A DNA stretch of 64,000 bases from Luteibacter mycovicinus (GTDB lineage Bacteria > Pseudomonadota > Gammaproteobacteria > Xanthomonadales > Rhodanobacteraceae), in contig NZ_JQNL01000001.1 in NCBI RefSeq assembly GCF_000745235.1, positions 3,590,001 to 3,654,000 of the forward strand. The letters run 5' to 3'. The position numbers were made by a program, and so were the translations under genes. This document shows positions 1 to 9,165 of this stretch, piece by piece. The notes under the pieces were generated by a model. That model saw only the letters and a program-made list of their open reading frames with translations, made no database searches and was not told the DNA's origin. Positions within the stretch are counted from its first letter, which is position 1. Each line of letters opens with the position of its first letter.

Positions 1-102
1 CTCGGTGCCGAGCGGCTGATCGCCCAGGCGATCCAGGATCCGGCGTTGCTCGCGGCCCTTGCCGCGAACCGTCCGGCCACTAACGACGCCAAGGAGGACT
101 GA
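1..102 (+). CDS. tssB: TssB (VipA) sheath subunit, C-terminal end only
   Basis: The frame is open from the first base and ends in TGA three bases before the tssC start codon. The last 33 residues are helical and Leu/Ala-rich and end in an acidic, charged tail (KED). TssB pairs with TssC to build the contractile T6SS sheath, and tssB sits directly before tssC in nearly all clusters. The identification therefore rests mainly on position, because too little of the protein is visible for motif evidence. The 5' end and the operon promoter lie outside the window. Confidence 0.8.
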   Translation, partial: LGAERLIAQAIQDPALLAALAANRPATNDAKED

Positions 103-105
103 CCG

Positions 106-1599
106 ATGGCGACCACGCAGACCCAGGCCGCCGAGGCCCTCGTCGATACGACTGAAGGCAGCGACTTCTCCGCACTGCTTACCAAGGAATTCCGCCCGAA
201 GAGCGAACGCGCTCGTACCGAGGTGGAGTCCGCAGTGCGTACGCTGGCCGAGCAGGTGCTCGATCGTGCGGATATCGTGTCCGACGATGTCACGCAGACG
301 ATCAACGCGTACATCGCCGAGATCGACCGCAAGCTGAGCGAGCAGATCAACCATATTCTTCACCACCCGGACTTCCAGAAACTGGAAGGGGCCTGGCGCG
401 GCCTGCATCACCTGGTGACCAACACCGAGACGGATCCGCAGCTGAAGATCCGTGTGATGAACCTCTCCAAGAACGACCTCGGTCGTACGCTCAAGCGGTA
501 CAAGGGCACGGCGTGGGACCAGAGCCCGATCTTCAAGAAGGTGTACGAAGAGGAATACGGCCAGCTGGGCGGTGAGCCGTATGGCTGCCTCATCGGCGAT
601 TACTACTTCGACCACGGTCCGCAGGACGTCGAATTGCTGCGCGGCATGGCCCAGGTGGCTGCCGCGTCGCATGCCCCGTTCATCGCCGCCGCCGCGCCGG
701 GCCTGCTCGGTATGGACAGCTGGGGCGAACTCGCCAACCCGCGCGATCTGGCCAAGATCTACTCGACGCCCGACTACGCCGCCTGGCGCTCGCTGCGTGA
801 CGGTGAGGATGCGAAATACGTCGCGCTGACCATGCCGCGCACGCTGTCGCGTCTGCCTTACGGCGCCAAGACGGACCCGGTGGAAGAGTTCGATTTCGAA
901 GAAGACACCAGCGGCGCCGACTCGTCGAAGTACACCTGGCAGAACGCCGCGTACGCGATGGGTGTGAACATCAACCGCTCGTTCAAGCAGTACGGCTGGT
1001 GCACGCGTATTCGTGGTGTGGAATCGGGCGGTACGGTGGACAACCTCCCGGCGCACGTCTTCCCGACGGACGACGGCGGCGTGGACATGAAGTGCCCGAC
1101 CGAGATCGCGATCACCGATCGTCGCTCGGCGGAGCTGGACAAGATGGGCCTCATGCCTGTCGTGCACCGCAAGAACTCCGACATGGCCGCCTTCATCGGT
1201 GCGCAGTCGCTGGCGCGTCCGGAGGAGTACGACGATCCGGATGCCACGGCCAACGCGGCGCTCAGCGCACGCCTGCCGTACATGTTCGCCTGCTCGCGCT
1301 TCGCGCATTACCTGAAGTGCATCGTGCGGGACAAGATCGGTTCGTTCAGCACGCGTGAGCAGATGCAGGACTGGCTAACCCGCTGGGTCCTCAACTACGT
1401 CGATGGCGACCCGATCAACTCCAACGAAGAGACCAAGGCGCGCAAGCCGCTCGCCGCGGCACAGGTAGTAGTCGAGGAAGTGGAAGGTAACCCCGGTTAC
1501 TACACCTCCAAGTTCTACCTCAAGCCGCACTACCAGCTGGAAGGCCTCACCGTCTCCCTGCGTCTGGTGGCACGCCTGCCGTCCGGCAAGACCGGCTGA
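106..1599 (+). CDS. tssC: TssC (VipB) contractile sheath large subunit
   Basis: This 497-residue protein has the usual TssC length. It carries family landmarks: an N-terminal helical part with FSALLTKEFRPKSERA, the conserved central stretch FQKLEGAWRGLHHLV (about residues 88-102), and a C-terminal beta segment LEGLTVSLRLVARLPS that forms part of the sheath handshake. TssC assembles with TssB around the Hcp tube in the cytoplasm, and the sheath contracts to fire it. The ATG lies three bases after the tssB stop, with GGAGG in the tssB tail as ribosome-binding site. The 45-base gap to hcp is the first noticeable spacer in the operon. Confidence 0.97.
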   Translation: MATTQTQAAEALVDTTEGSDFSALLTKEFRPKSERARTEVESAVRTLAEQVLDRADIVSDDVTQTINAYIAEIDRKLSEQINHILHHPDFQKLEGAWRGLHHLVTNTETDPQLKIRVMNLSKNDLGRTLKRYKGTAWDQSPIFKKVYEEEYGQLGGEPYGCLIGDYYFDHGPQDVELLRGMAQVAAASHAPFIAAAAPGLLGMDSWGELANPRDLAKIYSTPDYAAWRSLRDGEDAKYVALTMPRTLSRLPYGAKTDPVEEFDFEEDTSGADSSKYTWQNAAYAMGVNINRSFKQYGWCTRIRGVESGGTVDNLPAHVFPTDDGGVDMKCPTEIAITDRRSAELDKMGLMPVVHRKNSDMAAFIGAQSLARPEEYDDPDATANAALSARLPYMFACSRFAHYLKCIVRDKIGSFSTREQMQDWLTRWVLNYVDGDPINSNEETKARKPLAAAQVVVEEVEGNPGYYTSKFYLKPHYQLEGLTVSLRLVARLPSGKTG

Positions 1600-1644
1600 C
1601 CCTGAGTCTCTCCCTCTTCACGCGACACACAAGGAAAAGCGTTC

Positions 1645-2151
1645 ATGGCATTCGACATGCACATCAAGTTCGGCCCCGGTCAGGTCAAGATCGAGGGCGC
1701 GTCCAACCACGCCAAGCATAAGGATCAGGTGCCGATCATCGCCTGGTCGTGGGGCGCCAGCAACGCCGGCAACCTGCACACCGGTGCGGGCTACGCGTCC
1801 GGCGGTAAGGCCAACGTGCAGGACATCGTGATCACCAAGTACGTCGACTCGTGCTCCAACGCGCTGCTCAACGCGGTGTGCACCGGTGCGCGCGTCGACA
1901 GCGCCACGCTGTACGTCACCAACGCCACGGGTGAGCAGACCGACTTCGTCACCATCGAACTCACCGAGGGCGTGATGATCACCTCGGTATCCACCGGCGG
2001 TAGCGGCGGCGACGAGCGTCTGACCGAGAACGTCACGCTGCACTTCGGCAAGTTCAAGTACTCGTTCCAGCCGCAGGACGACAAGGGCAAGGCGACGGGC
2101 GGTACCAAGGACTTCACGTACGACATGCAGCAGGTGAAGGGTCAGGCCTGA
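1645..2151 (+). CDS. hcp: Hcp (TssD) tube protein
   Basis: This 168-residue Hcp-family protein stacks as hexameric rings to form the inner T6SS tube and is itself secreted. It starts MAFDMHIKFGPGQVKIEG and has the family's beta-barrel pattern with the conserved stretch DQVPIIAWSWGASN near residue 30. It ends in FTYDMQQVKGQA, and there is no C-terminal toxin extension. An AAGGAAAAG ribosome-binding site lies about 5 bases before the ATG. The gene follows tssBC and precedes tssE by 7 bases. The stronger spacer and ribosome-binding site fit the usual high Hcp dosage, which is an inference. Confidence 0.97.
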   Translation: MAFDMHIKFGPGQVKIEGASNHAKHKDQVPIIAWSWGASNAGNLHTGAGYASGGKANVQDIVITKYVDSCSNALLNAVCTGARVDSATLYVTNATGEQTDFVTIELTEGVMITSVSTGGSGGDERLTENVTLHFGKFKYSFQPQDDKGKATGGTKDFTYDMQQVKGQA

Positions 2152-2158
2152 TCGCCGC

Positions 2159-2662
2159 ATGGCCGAGCTGACCAACCAGGAGCGTCTCCAGCCGTCGTTG
2201 CTGGATCGCCTGCGCGACGACGAGCCACACGTCGCGCAGGAGAGCCGGGAAAAGCGTGTCATGACCGCGGCACGCCTGCGCGAGTACGTGGTGCGCGACC
2301 TGGCCTGGTTGTTCAACTGCACGCGGCACTGGTCGTCCGAGGAACTGGCCGGGCTGCCGTACGTCGAGGCTTCCGTTCTCGACTACGGCATCCCGGATCT
2401 CACCGGGGCGGCCATCGCGGGCATGGATATCGAGGTACTTCGCCAGCGCATCCGCGCCGCGATCGCCACGTTCGAGCCCCGGCTCGATCCGGCCACGCTG
2501 CATGTCGATGTGCATGCCGACACCGCGCGGATGGACCGCCTGACGCTGTCCTTCAGCATCGAGTCGACGATGTGGGCGCAACCGTTGCCCCTCAACCTTT
2601 ACCTGAAGACCGAGGTCGATCTGGAAACCGCGCGTTTCAGTGTTTTCGACGGCCTCGGCTGA
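2159..2662 (+). CDS. tssE: TssE baseplate protein (gp25-like)
   Basis: This 167-residue protein is homologous to the phage T4 baseplate wedge protein gp25. It shows the family signatures VRDLAWLFNC (about 45-54), SVLDYGIPDLTG (72-83) and the diagnostic EPR motif (residues 106-108, in ATFEPRLD). TssE joins TssF, TssG and TssK in the baseplate and initiates sheath polymerisation. It follows hcp by 7 bases, and its stop lies 4 bases before the tssF start, so the genes are translationally linked. Confidence 0.95.
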   Translation: MAELTNQERLQPSLLDRLRDDEPHVAQESREKRVMTAARLREYVVRDLAWLFNCTRHWSSEELAGLPYVEASVLDYGIPDLTGAAIAGMDIEVLRQRIRAAIATFEPRLDPATLHVDVHADTARMDRLTLSFSIESTMWAQPLPLNLYLKTEVDLETARFSVFDGLG

Positions 2663-2666
2663 GATC

Positions 2667-4532
2667 ATGGACCCCCGACTTCTCCGCTACTACAGCCAGG
2701 AACTCCAGCACGTCCGCGAGACGGGTGCGGAGTTTGCCAGCGCCTATCCCAAGATCGCCGGCCGCCTTGGCATGGAGGGGATGGAGTGTGCGGATCCTTA
2801 TGTGGAACGTCTGCTCGAAGGCTTCGCGTTTCTCTCCGCGCGCGTGCAGATGAAACTCGACGCGCAGCACCCGGTGTTTACCCAGCACTTGCTGCGCATG
2901 CTGTACCCGCAATACCTGGCACCGGTGCCCTCGATGGCGGTGGTCGAGATGACGCCGGACCATACCGAGAGCGTGCCGGGCGAAGGGCATCGGGTGCCAC
3001 GTGGCACCGCGCTGCGCAGCCAGATCGGCTTTGGCGAGCGCACCGCCTGCGAATACCGCACGGCTCATCCGGTCACGCTGCTGCCGCTTTCGCTGAGTGA
3101 CGCCCGTTACTTCTCGACGCCCGCGGCGATCGCCGCGGCGGGCCTCGCCGTTCCGGCGGGCAAACAGCCCCGCGCGGCCCTGCGCCTGCGCTTCTCATTG
3201 AGCCCGGGGGTGACTCTGGATGCCTTGTCATGCGACGAACTGCCCGTGTTCTTCGCGGGGTCCGGCGATCTGGCGAGTCTGCTTCACGAGCAGGTACTGG
3301 GTAACGGCATCGGTTTTTCCGTCGTGGCCGGCGAGCACATCCGGCATCTCGAGCCGTCGCAGATCGAAGCGCGCGGCTTCAGCGACGGCGAAGCCCTGCT
3401 GCCGCTGAGCGACCGTTCGTTCAGCGGTTACCGCTTGCTGCAGGAATATTTCGCCTGTCCGCAGCGCTTTCAGTTTGCGGCGTTCACGGGGCTTCGCCGG
3501 GCACTGCCTCGCTCCACGGGCCATACCTTCGACATCGTCGTCTGGCTGGATCGCGCGGTCGCAAGACTGGACAACGCGGTGGACGCTTCCTATGTGCGCC
3601 TGCACTGCACGCCGGCCATCAACCTTTTCCCGCGCCGCTCGGATCGCATCCATCTGCGTGAGGGGGCGGCGGAGTACCACGTGCTGGCCGACCGAACGCG
3701 CCCCATGGATTTCGAGGTGGTGGATGTCGAGGATGTACAGGGCTTCGGTGACAGCCAGGATCCCGAGCAGACGTTTTTCCCGTTTTACGGCGGCAACGCG
3801 CGCACGTGGCACCAGCCGGCGTCCGCGTTCTACACGCTGAGGCGCGAACCACGCGTTTCCTCGCAGCGGCAACGCCGCGACGGGCCGCGTTCGAGCTACG
3901 TCGGCGGCGAAGTGTTCCTTTCGCTGGTGGACGGGCGCGAGGCGCCGTACGCGAGCAGCCTGCGTCAGCTGGGCATGCGGCTGCTGTGCAGTAACCGCGA
4001 CCTGCCGCTGCACATGCCGGTGGGGAAGGGCGCGACCGATTTTCTGCTCGATACGGATGCGCCGGTCCGGTCGATCCGTTGTGTCGCGGGCCCGACGCGT
4101 CCGCGTGCGGCGATGGCCGAAGGGCAGGCGGCCTGGAAGGTCATCAGTCATCTGCAGCTCAACTATCTGTCGTTGCTGGAGCACAGTGACGGCGCCGCCG
4201 CCCTTCGCGAGATGCTGTCGCTCTACAGCGACGAGTACGACGCCGCCTCACGACGTTTGATCGAAGGCGTGCGCGACGTACGCTCGGCACCGATCGTGCG
4301 TCGCCTGCCGATTCCCGGTCCGGTGACGTATGGCCGCGGACTCCAGATCACGCTCACCTGCGAGGACCGCGCCTTCGAGGGAACGGGTACCTACCTGTTC
4401 GGGTCGGTCATGCAGCACTTCTTCGCCCGGTACGTCTCGCTGAACTCGTTCACCGAGACCGTGCTGCACACCCACGAACGCAACGAGGTGGCCCGGTGGA
4501 CGGCTCGCTCCGGCACGCGCCCGATCCTCTGA
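2667..4532 (+). CDS. tssF: TssF baseplate protein (VasA/ImpG)
   Basis: This 621-residue baseplate protein begins MDPRLLRYYSQELQHVRETG, the standard TssF N-terminus. For that reason I chose the ATG at 2667 over an in-frame ATG 27 bases upstream inside tssE. Further conserved parts are KIAGRLGMEGMECADPYVERLLEGFAFL cut across residues 25-55 and the C-terminal LFGSVMQHFFARYVSLNSF region. TssF and TssG form the wedge heterocomplex that holds VgrG. The 3' end overlaps tssG by 37 bases. Confidence 0.96.
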   Translation: MDPRLLRYYSQELQHVRETGAEFASAYPKIAGRLGMEGMECADPYVERLLEGFAFLSARVQMKLDAQHPVFTQHLLRMLYPQYLAPVPSMAVVEMTPDHTESVPGEGHRVPRGTALRSQIGFGERTACEYRTAHPVTLLPLSLSDARYFSTPAAIAAAGLAVPAGKQPRAALRLRFSLSPGVTLDALSCDELPVFFAGSGDLASLLHEQVLGNGIGFSVVAGEHIRHLEPSQIEARGFSDGEALLPLSDRSFSGYRLLQEYFACPQRFQFAAFTGLRRALPRSTGHTFDIVVWLDRAVARLDNAVDASYVRLHCTPAINLFPRRSDRIHLREGAAEYHVLADRTRPMDFEVVDVEDVQGFGDSQDPEQTFFPFYGGNARTWHQPASAFYTLRREPRVSSQRQRRDGPRSSYVGGEVFLSLVDGREAPYASSLRQLGMRLLCSNRDLPLHMPVGKGATDFLLDTDAPVRSIRCVAGPTRPRAAMAEGQAAWKVISHLQLNYLSLLEHSDGAAALREMLSLYSDEYDAASRRLIEGVRDVRSAPIVRRLPIPGPVTYGRGLQITLTCEDRAFEGTGTYLFGSVMQHFFARYVSLNSFTETVLHTHERNEVARWTARSGTRPIL

Positions 4533-5536
4533 CGCTCTTCGAAGCGTTGCGCGGGGACCCGTCGTCGTTCGACTGGTTCGAAGCGCTGCGCCGCGTGGAG
4601 TGTGTGCACGCCGACCGCCCGCGGCTGGGTCGCTCCGTGCGACCGGCGGACGATCCGGTGCGTCTGGCGCACACCCCGTCGCTCGACTTCGCACCCCGTT
4701 CGATCGACCGCGTGGAAATCGCGGCCGGACGCCCGCCGCGTATTCACAGCCTGATGCTGGGGCTGTGGGGCCCCAACGGCGCGCTGCCATTGCATCTGAC
4801 TGAGTACACGCTGGAACGCGAGCGTGTGGCACGCGACGGTACGTTTACCGCCTTCGCCGACGTCTTCCATCACCGCATGCTGAGCTTGTTCTACCGGGCC
4901 TGGGCGGACTCGCAACCGACCGTGCAGATGGATCGTCCCGATGAGGACGCCTTTGCGCATTTCCTCGGCGCGCTGGTGGGCATCGACAGCCCGGCGCTGG
5001 CCGGACGCGATGCTCTGCCGGATCGCTTCAAGCGCTATATGGCCGGCCGCGTGCTCAGCCAGGCCCGCAATGCCGAAGGGCTTACGGCCTTTCTCGGCGC
5101 GTTCTTCGAGGTGCCGGTCCACGTGGAGGAGTTCGCCGTGGCGTGGCTCACGCTGCCGGACGAGGGTCGCCTGCGCATGGGCGTCGCGATGGCCGGGATG
5201 GGCACCACGGCCGTGCTGGGCGAGCGGGTGCGTGACGCGCAGCACCGGATTCGCCTGCGCCTGGGGCCGATGCGTTTCGCCGATTACCGCCGTTTCCTCC
5301 CGGGCGGCGACGCACTGGACGAGCTGATCGCCGCGCTGCGCTTCTACGCGGGCGACGCCGTCGACTGGGATGCGCAACTGGTCCTGCGCCGTGAAGAAGT
5401 ACCGCTCACTCACATGGGGCGCGCGGGTCGTCTCGGCATGTCGTCGTGGATGGGTCGCTTCGCCGGCCCCGGCGATGCCGGGGACCTCGTCGTGCAACCC
5501 ATGACTCTGCCGAATCGATCGAGGAAACCATCGTGA
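4496..5536 (+). CDS. tssG: TssG baseplate protein (VasB/ImpH)
   Basis: This 346-residue baseplate wedge protein partners TssF. Family features include FDWFEALRRVEC near residue 25, LGLWGPNGALPLHLTEYTLER at about 88-108 (conserved FG/WG-NGPLP block), FHHRMLSLFYRAWA, and the LGPMRFADYRRFLPGG segment. The ATG is within the last 37 bases of tssF, and the stop overlaps the GTG of tssH as GTGA, so translation is coupled on both sides. Confidence 0.94.
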   Translation: MDGSLRHAPDPLTLFEALRGDPSSFDWFEALRRVECVHADRPRLGRSVRPADDPVRLAHTPSLDFAPRSIDRVEIAAGRPPRIHSLMLGLWGPNGALPLHLTEYTLERERVARDGTFTAFADVFHHRMLSLFYRAWADSQPTVQMDRPDEDAFAHFLGALVGIDSPALAGRDALPDRFKRYMAGRVLSQARNAEGLTAFLGAFFEVPVHVEEFAVAWLTLPDEGRLRMGVAMAGMGTTAVLGERVRDAQHRIRLRLGPMRFADYRRFLPGGDALDELIAALRFYAGDAVDWDAQLVLRREEVPLTHMGRAGRLGMSSWMGRFAGPGDAGDLVVQPMTLPNRSRKPS

Positions 5537-8304
5537 CCGACATTCGTCGTACCGCCCTGTTCGGAAAGCTCAACAGCGTGGCGTACAAGACCATTGAAAG
5601 CGCGACCGTGGCCTGCCGGTTGCGCGGCCATCGCGACGTCGAGCTGGTCCACTGGCTGCAGCAGATCCTGGGACTGGGGGATTCGGATCTTCATCGTCTC
5701 ATTCGTCATGCCGGCATCGATCCGTCGCGTCTCGCGCGTGATGTCACCGAAGCGCTGGACCGGCTGCCGGGTGGCGCGTCGTCCGTCAGCGACCTGTCGG
5801 CGGACATCGAGGAAGCGGTGGAACGCGGCTGGGTCTACGCGACGCTCAGCTTCGGCGAATCACAGGTGCGCACCGGCTACCTCATGGCGGGCATCGTGCG
5901 TACGCGGCGCCTGCGGCACGTGCTGATGGATATCTCTAAAGAGTTCGCCAAGATCCGCGTGGAGGGACTGGTCGAGGACCTTCCCGCGATGATCGCCGGC
6001 TCGCCGGAAGAGCGTCTCGGCGCGACCGATGGGTTTCGCATGGGCGACGGTGCCGCCGATTCAGGCGACACACCCGCGCCGGCGGCGATGGGGAAGCGCG
6101 ACGCGCTGAAGCGCTATACCGTCGATCTCACGGCACAGGCCCGCGAGGGCAGGATCGATCCGGTCGTCGGTCGTGACGACGAGATTCGCCAGGTTGTCGA
6201 TATCCTCATGCGCCGCCGGCAGAACAATCCGATGCTGGTGGGCGAGGCTGGCGTCGGCAAGACGGCCGTCGTCGAAGGCTTCGCACAGCGCATCGTCGCG
6301 GGCGACGTGCCACCGTCATTGCGCGAGGTGGAACTGCGCGTGCTCGACGTCGGCCTGCTGCAGGCCGGTGCAAGCATGAAAGGCGAGTTCGAAAGCCGAC
6401 TGCGACAGGTCATCGACGAGGTGCAGGCTTCCGCGACCCCGGTGATCCTGTTCATCGACGAAGCGCATACGCTGGTCGGTGCCGGTGGCGCCGCGGGTAC
6501 CGGCGATGCCGCCAACCTGCTCAAGCCAGCGCTCGCGCGTGGCAGCTTGCGCACGATCGGTGCCACGACCTGGGCGGAATACAAGAAACACATCGAGAAG
6601 GATCCCGCACTGACCCGGCGCTTCCAGACGGTGCAAGTCGGTGAGCCGGATGAAGCGAAAGCGGTGCTGATGCTGCGCACCGTGGCGGGCGTGATGGAGA
6701 CGCACCACGGTGTGCAGGTGCTGGACGAGGCGATCGAGGCGGCGGTCCGGTTGTCCCACCGTTACATTCCCGCACGCCAGCTGCCCGACAAGGCGGTGAG
6801 TCTGCTCGATACGGCCTGCGCCCGCGTCGCCGTGAGTCACCATGCGGTTCCTGCGCGGGTGGCCGATAGCCGCCGTCGTATCGAGGCGCTGGAAGTGGAG
6901 CGCGAGATCGTCCGACGTGAGCAAGCGGTGGGCATCGATGTGACGGAGCGGCAGGCGGCCGTCGATGCCGCGCTGTCGACCGAGACGTCCCGGCAGACGG
7001 GACTCGAGGCGGCGTGGCACGAGGAACGCCGGCTGGTCGAGGAAATCCTGGCACTGCGCGCCCGGCTGCGTGGGACGGGCGAACCCGTGGAAGGCACCGG
7101 TACGCCGCTGGAACGGGCGGCGCGGGAAGAAGCCGCAGCGATCGTTGTCGATGACGACGGACGTGACGCGGTCCTCGCCGAGTTGCGCGCCCTGCAGGCG
7201 ACGCTGGCGGAACGGCAAGGCGAGAACCCCATGATCCTGCCGGCGGTCGATCAGCAGGCCGTCGCGGCGGTCGTCGCCGACTGGACCGGCATCCCCGTGG
7301 GTCGCATGGTCCGCAGCGAACTCGAGACGGTGATGAACCTCGCGTCGCTGATGGGACAGCGCGTCATCGGTCAGGACCATGCCATGGAGATGATCGCCCG
7401 GCGCGTGCAGACCTCGCGTGCGGGCCTGGACAATCCCGGTAAACCGATCGGCGTGTTCCTCCTGGCGGGAACCTCCGGTGTCGGCAAGACCGAAACCGCG
7501 CTGGCGCTGGCCGAAACCCTTTACGGCGGCGAGCACAACCTGATCACCATCAACATGAGCGAGTTTCAGGAGGCACACACGGTCTCCACGCTCAAGGGCG
7601 CGCCTCCCGGCTACGTCGGTTACGGCGAAGGCGGCGTGCTCACGGAAGCGGTAAGGCGCCGGCCCTATTCGGTGGTGTTGCTCGACGAAGTCGAGAAGGC
7701 GCATCCGGACGTGCACGAGCTGTTCTTCCAGGTGTTCGATAAAGGCGTGATGGAAGACGGCGAAGGCCGCCGCATCGACTTCCGCAATACGCTGATTCTT
7801 CTTACGACCAATGCCGGTACGGAGACGATCGAGCGCCTTTGCGCGGACACCTCACGCGTGCCGGAGGTCGAGGCGATGGCCACGGCCCTGCGCGCGCCGC
7901 TGCTCGATGTGTTCCCGCCCGCGTTACTGGGGCGCCTCGTCGCCGTGCCGTACTACCCGCTGAGTCGGCGCATGCTTGGGGAAATCGTGCGGTTGCAGGT
8001 GGCGCGGATCAAACGCCGCGTCGAGGAACGTTATCGCGTGCCTTTCGAGTGCACGGAAGCGGCGACCGCGCTGGTCGTCAGTCGCTGCACGGAAAGCGAG
8101 AGCGGTGGCCGCATGATCGACGCCATCCTGACCAACACGATGCTGCCTGAAATCAGCCGCGAGCTGCTGATGCGCACGATCGGTGGCGAACCTGTGGGCC
8201 GTGTCGTCGTGGACGCCGGGCACGACGGTTTTGTCTATAGATTCGACGCGGTCACGGCCGACGCAGCCGCCGACGCATCGTTGGCGACGACGGAGGCCGC
8301 ATGA
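5533..8304 (+). CDS. clpV: TssH / ClpV AAA+ sheath-recycling ATPase
   Basis: This 923-residue class-1 Clp ATPase extracts and unfolds contracted TssBC sheath. It has a Clp-N domain (about 1-150), a first Walker A GEAGVGKT (237-244) with FIDEAH (307-312), a middle coiled-coil region, and a second Walker A GTSGVGKT (646-653) with LLDEVEKAHPD about 70 residues later. The GTG start at 5533 overlaps the tssG stop (GTGA). An upstream in-frame ATG at 5446 would only add sequence lying within tssG. The N-terminus MTDIRRTALFGKLN is typical of ClpV. Its stop overlaps the next gene as ATGA. Confidence 0.96.
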   Translation: MTDIRRTALFGKLNSVAYKTIESATVACRLRGHRDVELVHWLQQILGLGDSDLHRLIRHAGIDPSRLARDVTEALDRLPGGASSVSDLSADIEEAVERGWVYATLSFGESQVRTGYLMAGIVRTRRLRHVLMDISKEFAKIRVEGLVEDLPAMIAGSPEERLGATDGFRMGDGAADSGDTPAPAAMGKRDALKRYTVDLTAQAREGRIDPVVGRDDEIRQVVDILMRRRQNNPMLVGEAGVGKTAVVEGFAQRIVAGDVPPSLREVELRVLDVGLLQAGASMKGEFESRLRQVIDEVQASATPVILFIDEAHTLVGAGGAAGTGDAANLLKPALARGSLRTIGATTWAEYKKHIEKDPALTRRFQTVQVGEPDEAKAVLMLRTVAGVMETHHGVQVLDEAIEAAVRLSHRYIPARQLPDKAVSLLDTACARVAVSHHAVPARVADSRRRIEALEVEREIVRREQAVGIDVTERQAAVDAALSTETSRQTGLEAAWHEERRLVEEILALRARLRGTGEPVEGTGTPLERAAREEAAAIVVDDDGRDAVLAELRALQATLAERQGENPMILPAVDQQAVAAVVADWTGIPVGRMVRSELETVMNLASLMGQRVIGQDHAMEMIARRVQTSRAGLDNPGKPIGVFLLAGTSGVGKTETALALAETLYGGEHNLITINMSEFQEAHTVSTLKGAPPGYVGYGEGGVLTEAVRRRPYSVVLLDEVEKAHPDVHELFFQVFDKGVMEDGEGRRIDFRNTLILLTTNAGTETIERLCADTSRVPEVEAMATALRAPLLDVFPPALLGRLVAVPYYPLSRRMLGEIVRLQVARIKRRVEERYRVPFECTEAATALVVSRCTESESGGRMIDAILTNTMLPEISRELLMRTIGGEPVGRVVVDAGHDGFVYRFDAVTADAAADASLATTEAA

Positions 8305-9149
8305 CAGCCTGTCTTTCGGGTCGCGGGTTCTGTCAGGGTCCAGCGAGCACCGGGCACCGGTGCCTCGACTGCCAGAAGGCGGCGCTTGCGCCGCGGCCCG
8401 TCGGCGGTCCGGCATCCGTAACGAATGCGACCATCCGCCCCGCGATCACCCCGGCTGCTGTGCCTGCGGCCGTCACACCCGCTGCGCCGCCCCCGCGTGC
8501 AGGCACCCCCGCACCGGTCGGTGGCCCTGGTGCCACCGGTAGGCCCGCGCCCGTCATGCCGCCAGCCAGTGTGGCTCCGGAAGGGGGGAGCGACGCGCCA
8601 CGGGTGGTCTATCGCGGCGACTCACGTCTGTTGACGGACCTGCCGCGTGGCTTCGAGGCACGGGTGCCGCTGGAACTGGAAGCGGCGCGCGATTTCATAC
8701 GCCTCTATACGGGTGTGAAGCAGCTGAAAGACTGCGCATTCGCCGAGGACGTCAGGAAGCGCCGGATCACTCTCGAGAGTGACAGTCCCACCGCCGTGCA
8801 TACGCCGGTCGATCTGGTCCGGCTGATCATTGCGAGCCGGATTCCGGGTCCGGCCGTTTCGACCGACCCCGACGTCGCCTGTGGCGGTTACGCCGGCGGG
8901 CGGCAGATCTACCGCATCGACACGAGCCATCTGCGCGTGGTGCCCTGGAGCGAAGCGGTGCCCGGCATGGCGCAGCGGCAGACGTCGTTCTGGCCTCAGC
9001 TCCTGCTCGACCGGGACGCCCGTTCGCTCGACGACGCGACGACGATCGCCGTGTGGAACGTTAAGACAGGTGGCACCCGCGAGGTCATGTTCCTCACACC
9101 CATCCCGCGCGACACGATTGCGACGCACACCTCCGCCACGGACGCTTGA
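8301..9149 (+). CDS. Candidate ADP-ribosyltransferase-like T6SS effector (unnamed)
   Basis: The protein has 282 residues. Residues 1-25 hold four cysteines (4, 11, 21, 24; the last two as CLDC), and residues about 30-100 are a Pro/Ala-rich linker. The remainder matches the layout of cholera/pertussis-type mono-ADP-ribosyltransferases: region I VVYRGDSR (102-109) followed by GF (117-118), region II VSTD (186-189) followed by IYRID (203-207), and region III TREVMFLTPIPRDTI (259-273). By motif comparison the catalytic triad would be R105, S187/T188 and E261. The residue two before the glutamate is Thr rather than Glu or Gln. No signal peptide is seen. It overlaps clpV as ATGA and lies two genes before vgrG, so a T6SS-delivered effector is inferred. 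The enzymatic call rests on motifs only. Confidence 0.6.
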   Translation: MTACLSGRGFCQGPASTGHRCLDCQKAALAPRPVGGPASVTNATIRPAITPAAVPAAVTPAAPPPRAGTPAPVGGPGATGRPAPVMPPASVAPEGGSDAPRVVYRGDSRLLTDLPRGFEARVPLELEAARDFIRLYTGVKQLKDCAFAEDVRKRRITLESDSPTAVHTPVDLVRLIIASRIPGPAVSTDPDVACGGYAGGRQIYRIDTSHLRVVPWSEAVPGMAQRQTSFWPQLLLDRDARSLDDATTIAVWNVKTGGTREVMFLTPIPRDTIATHTSATDA

Positions 9150-9165
9150 CTCCAAGGAACCCGAC

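Noticed and set aside
6316..7716. 466-codon minus-strand frame inside clpV
   Set aside because: It is a shadow of the conserved ATPase domains in high-GC sequence.
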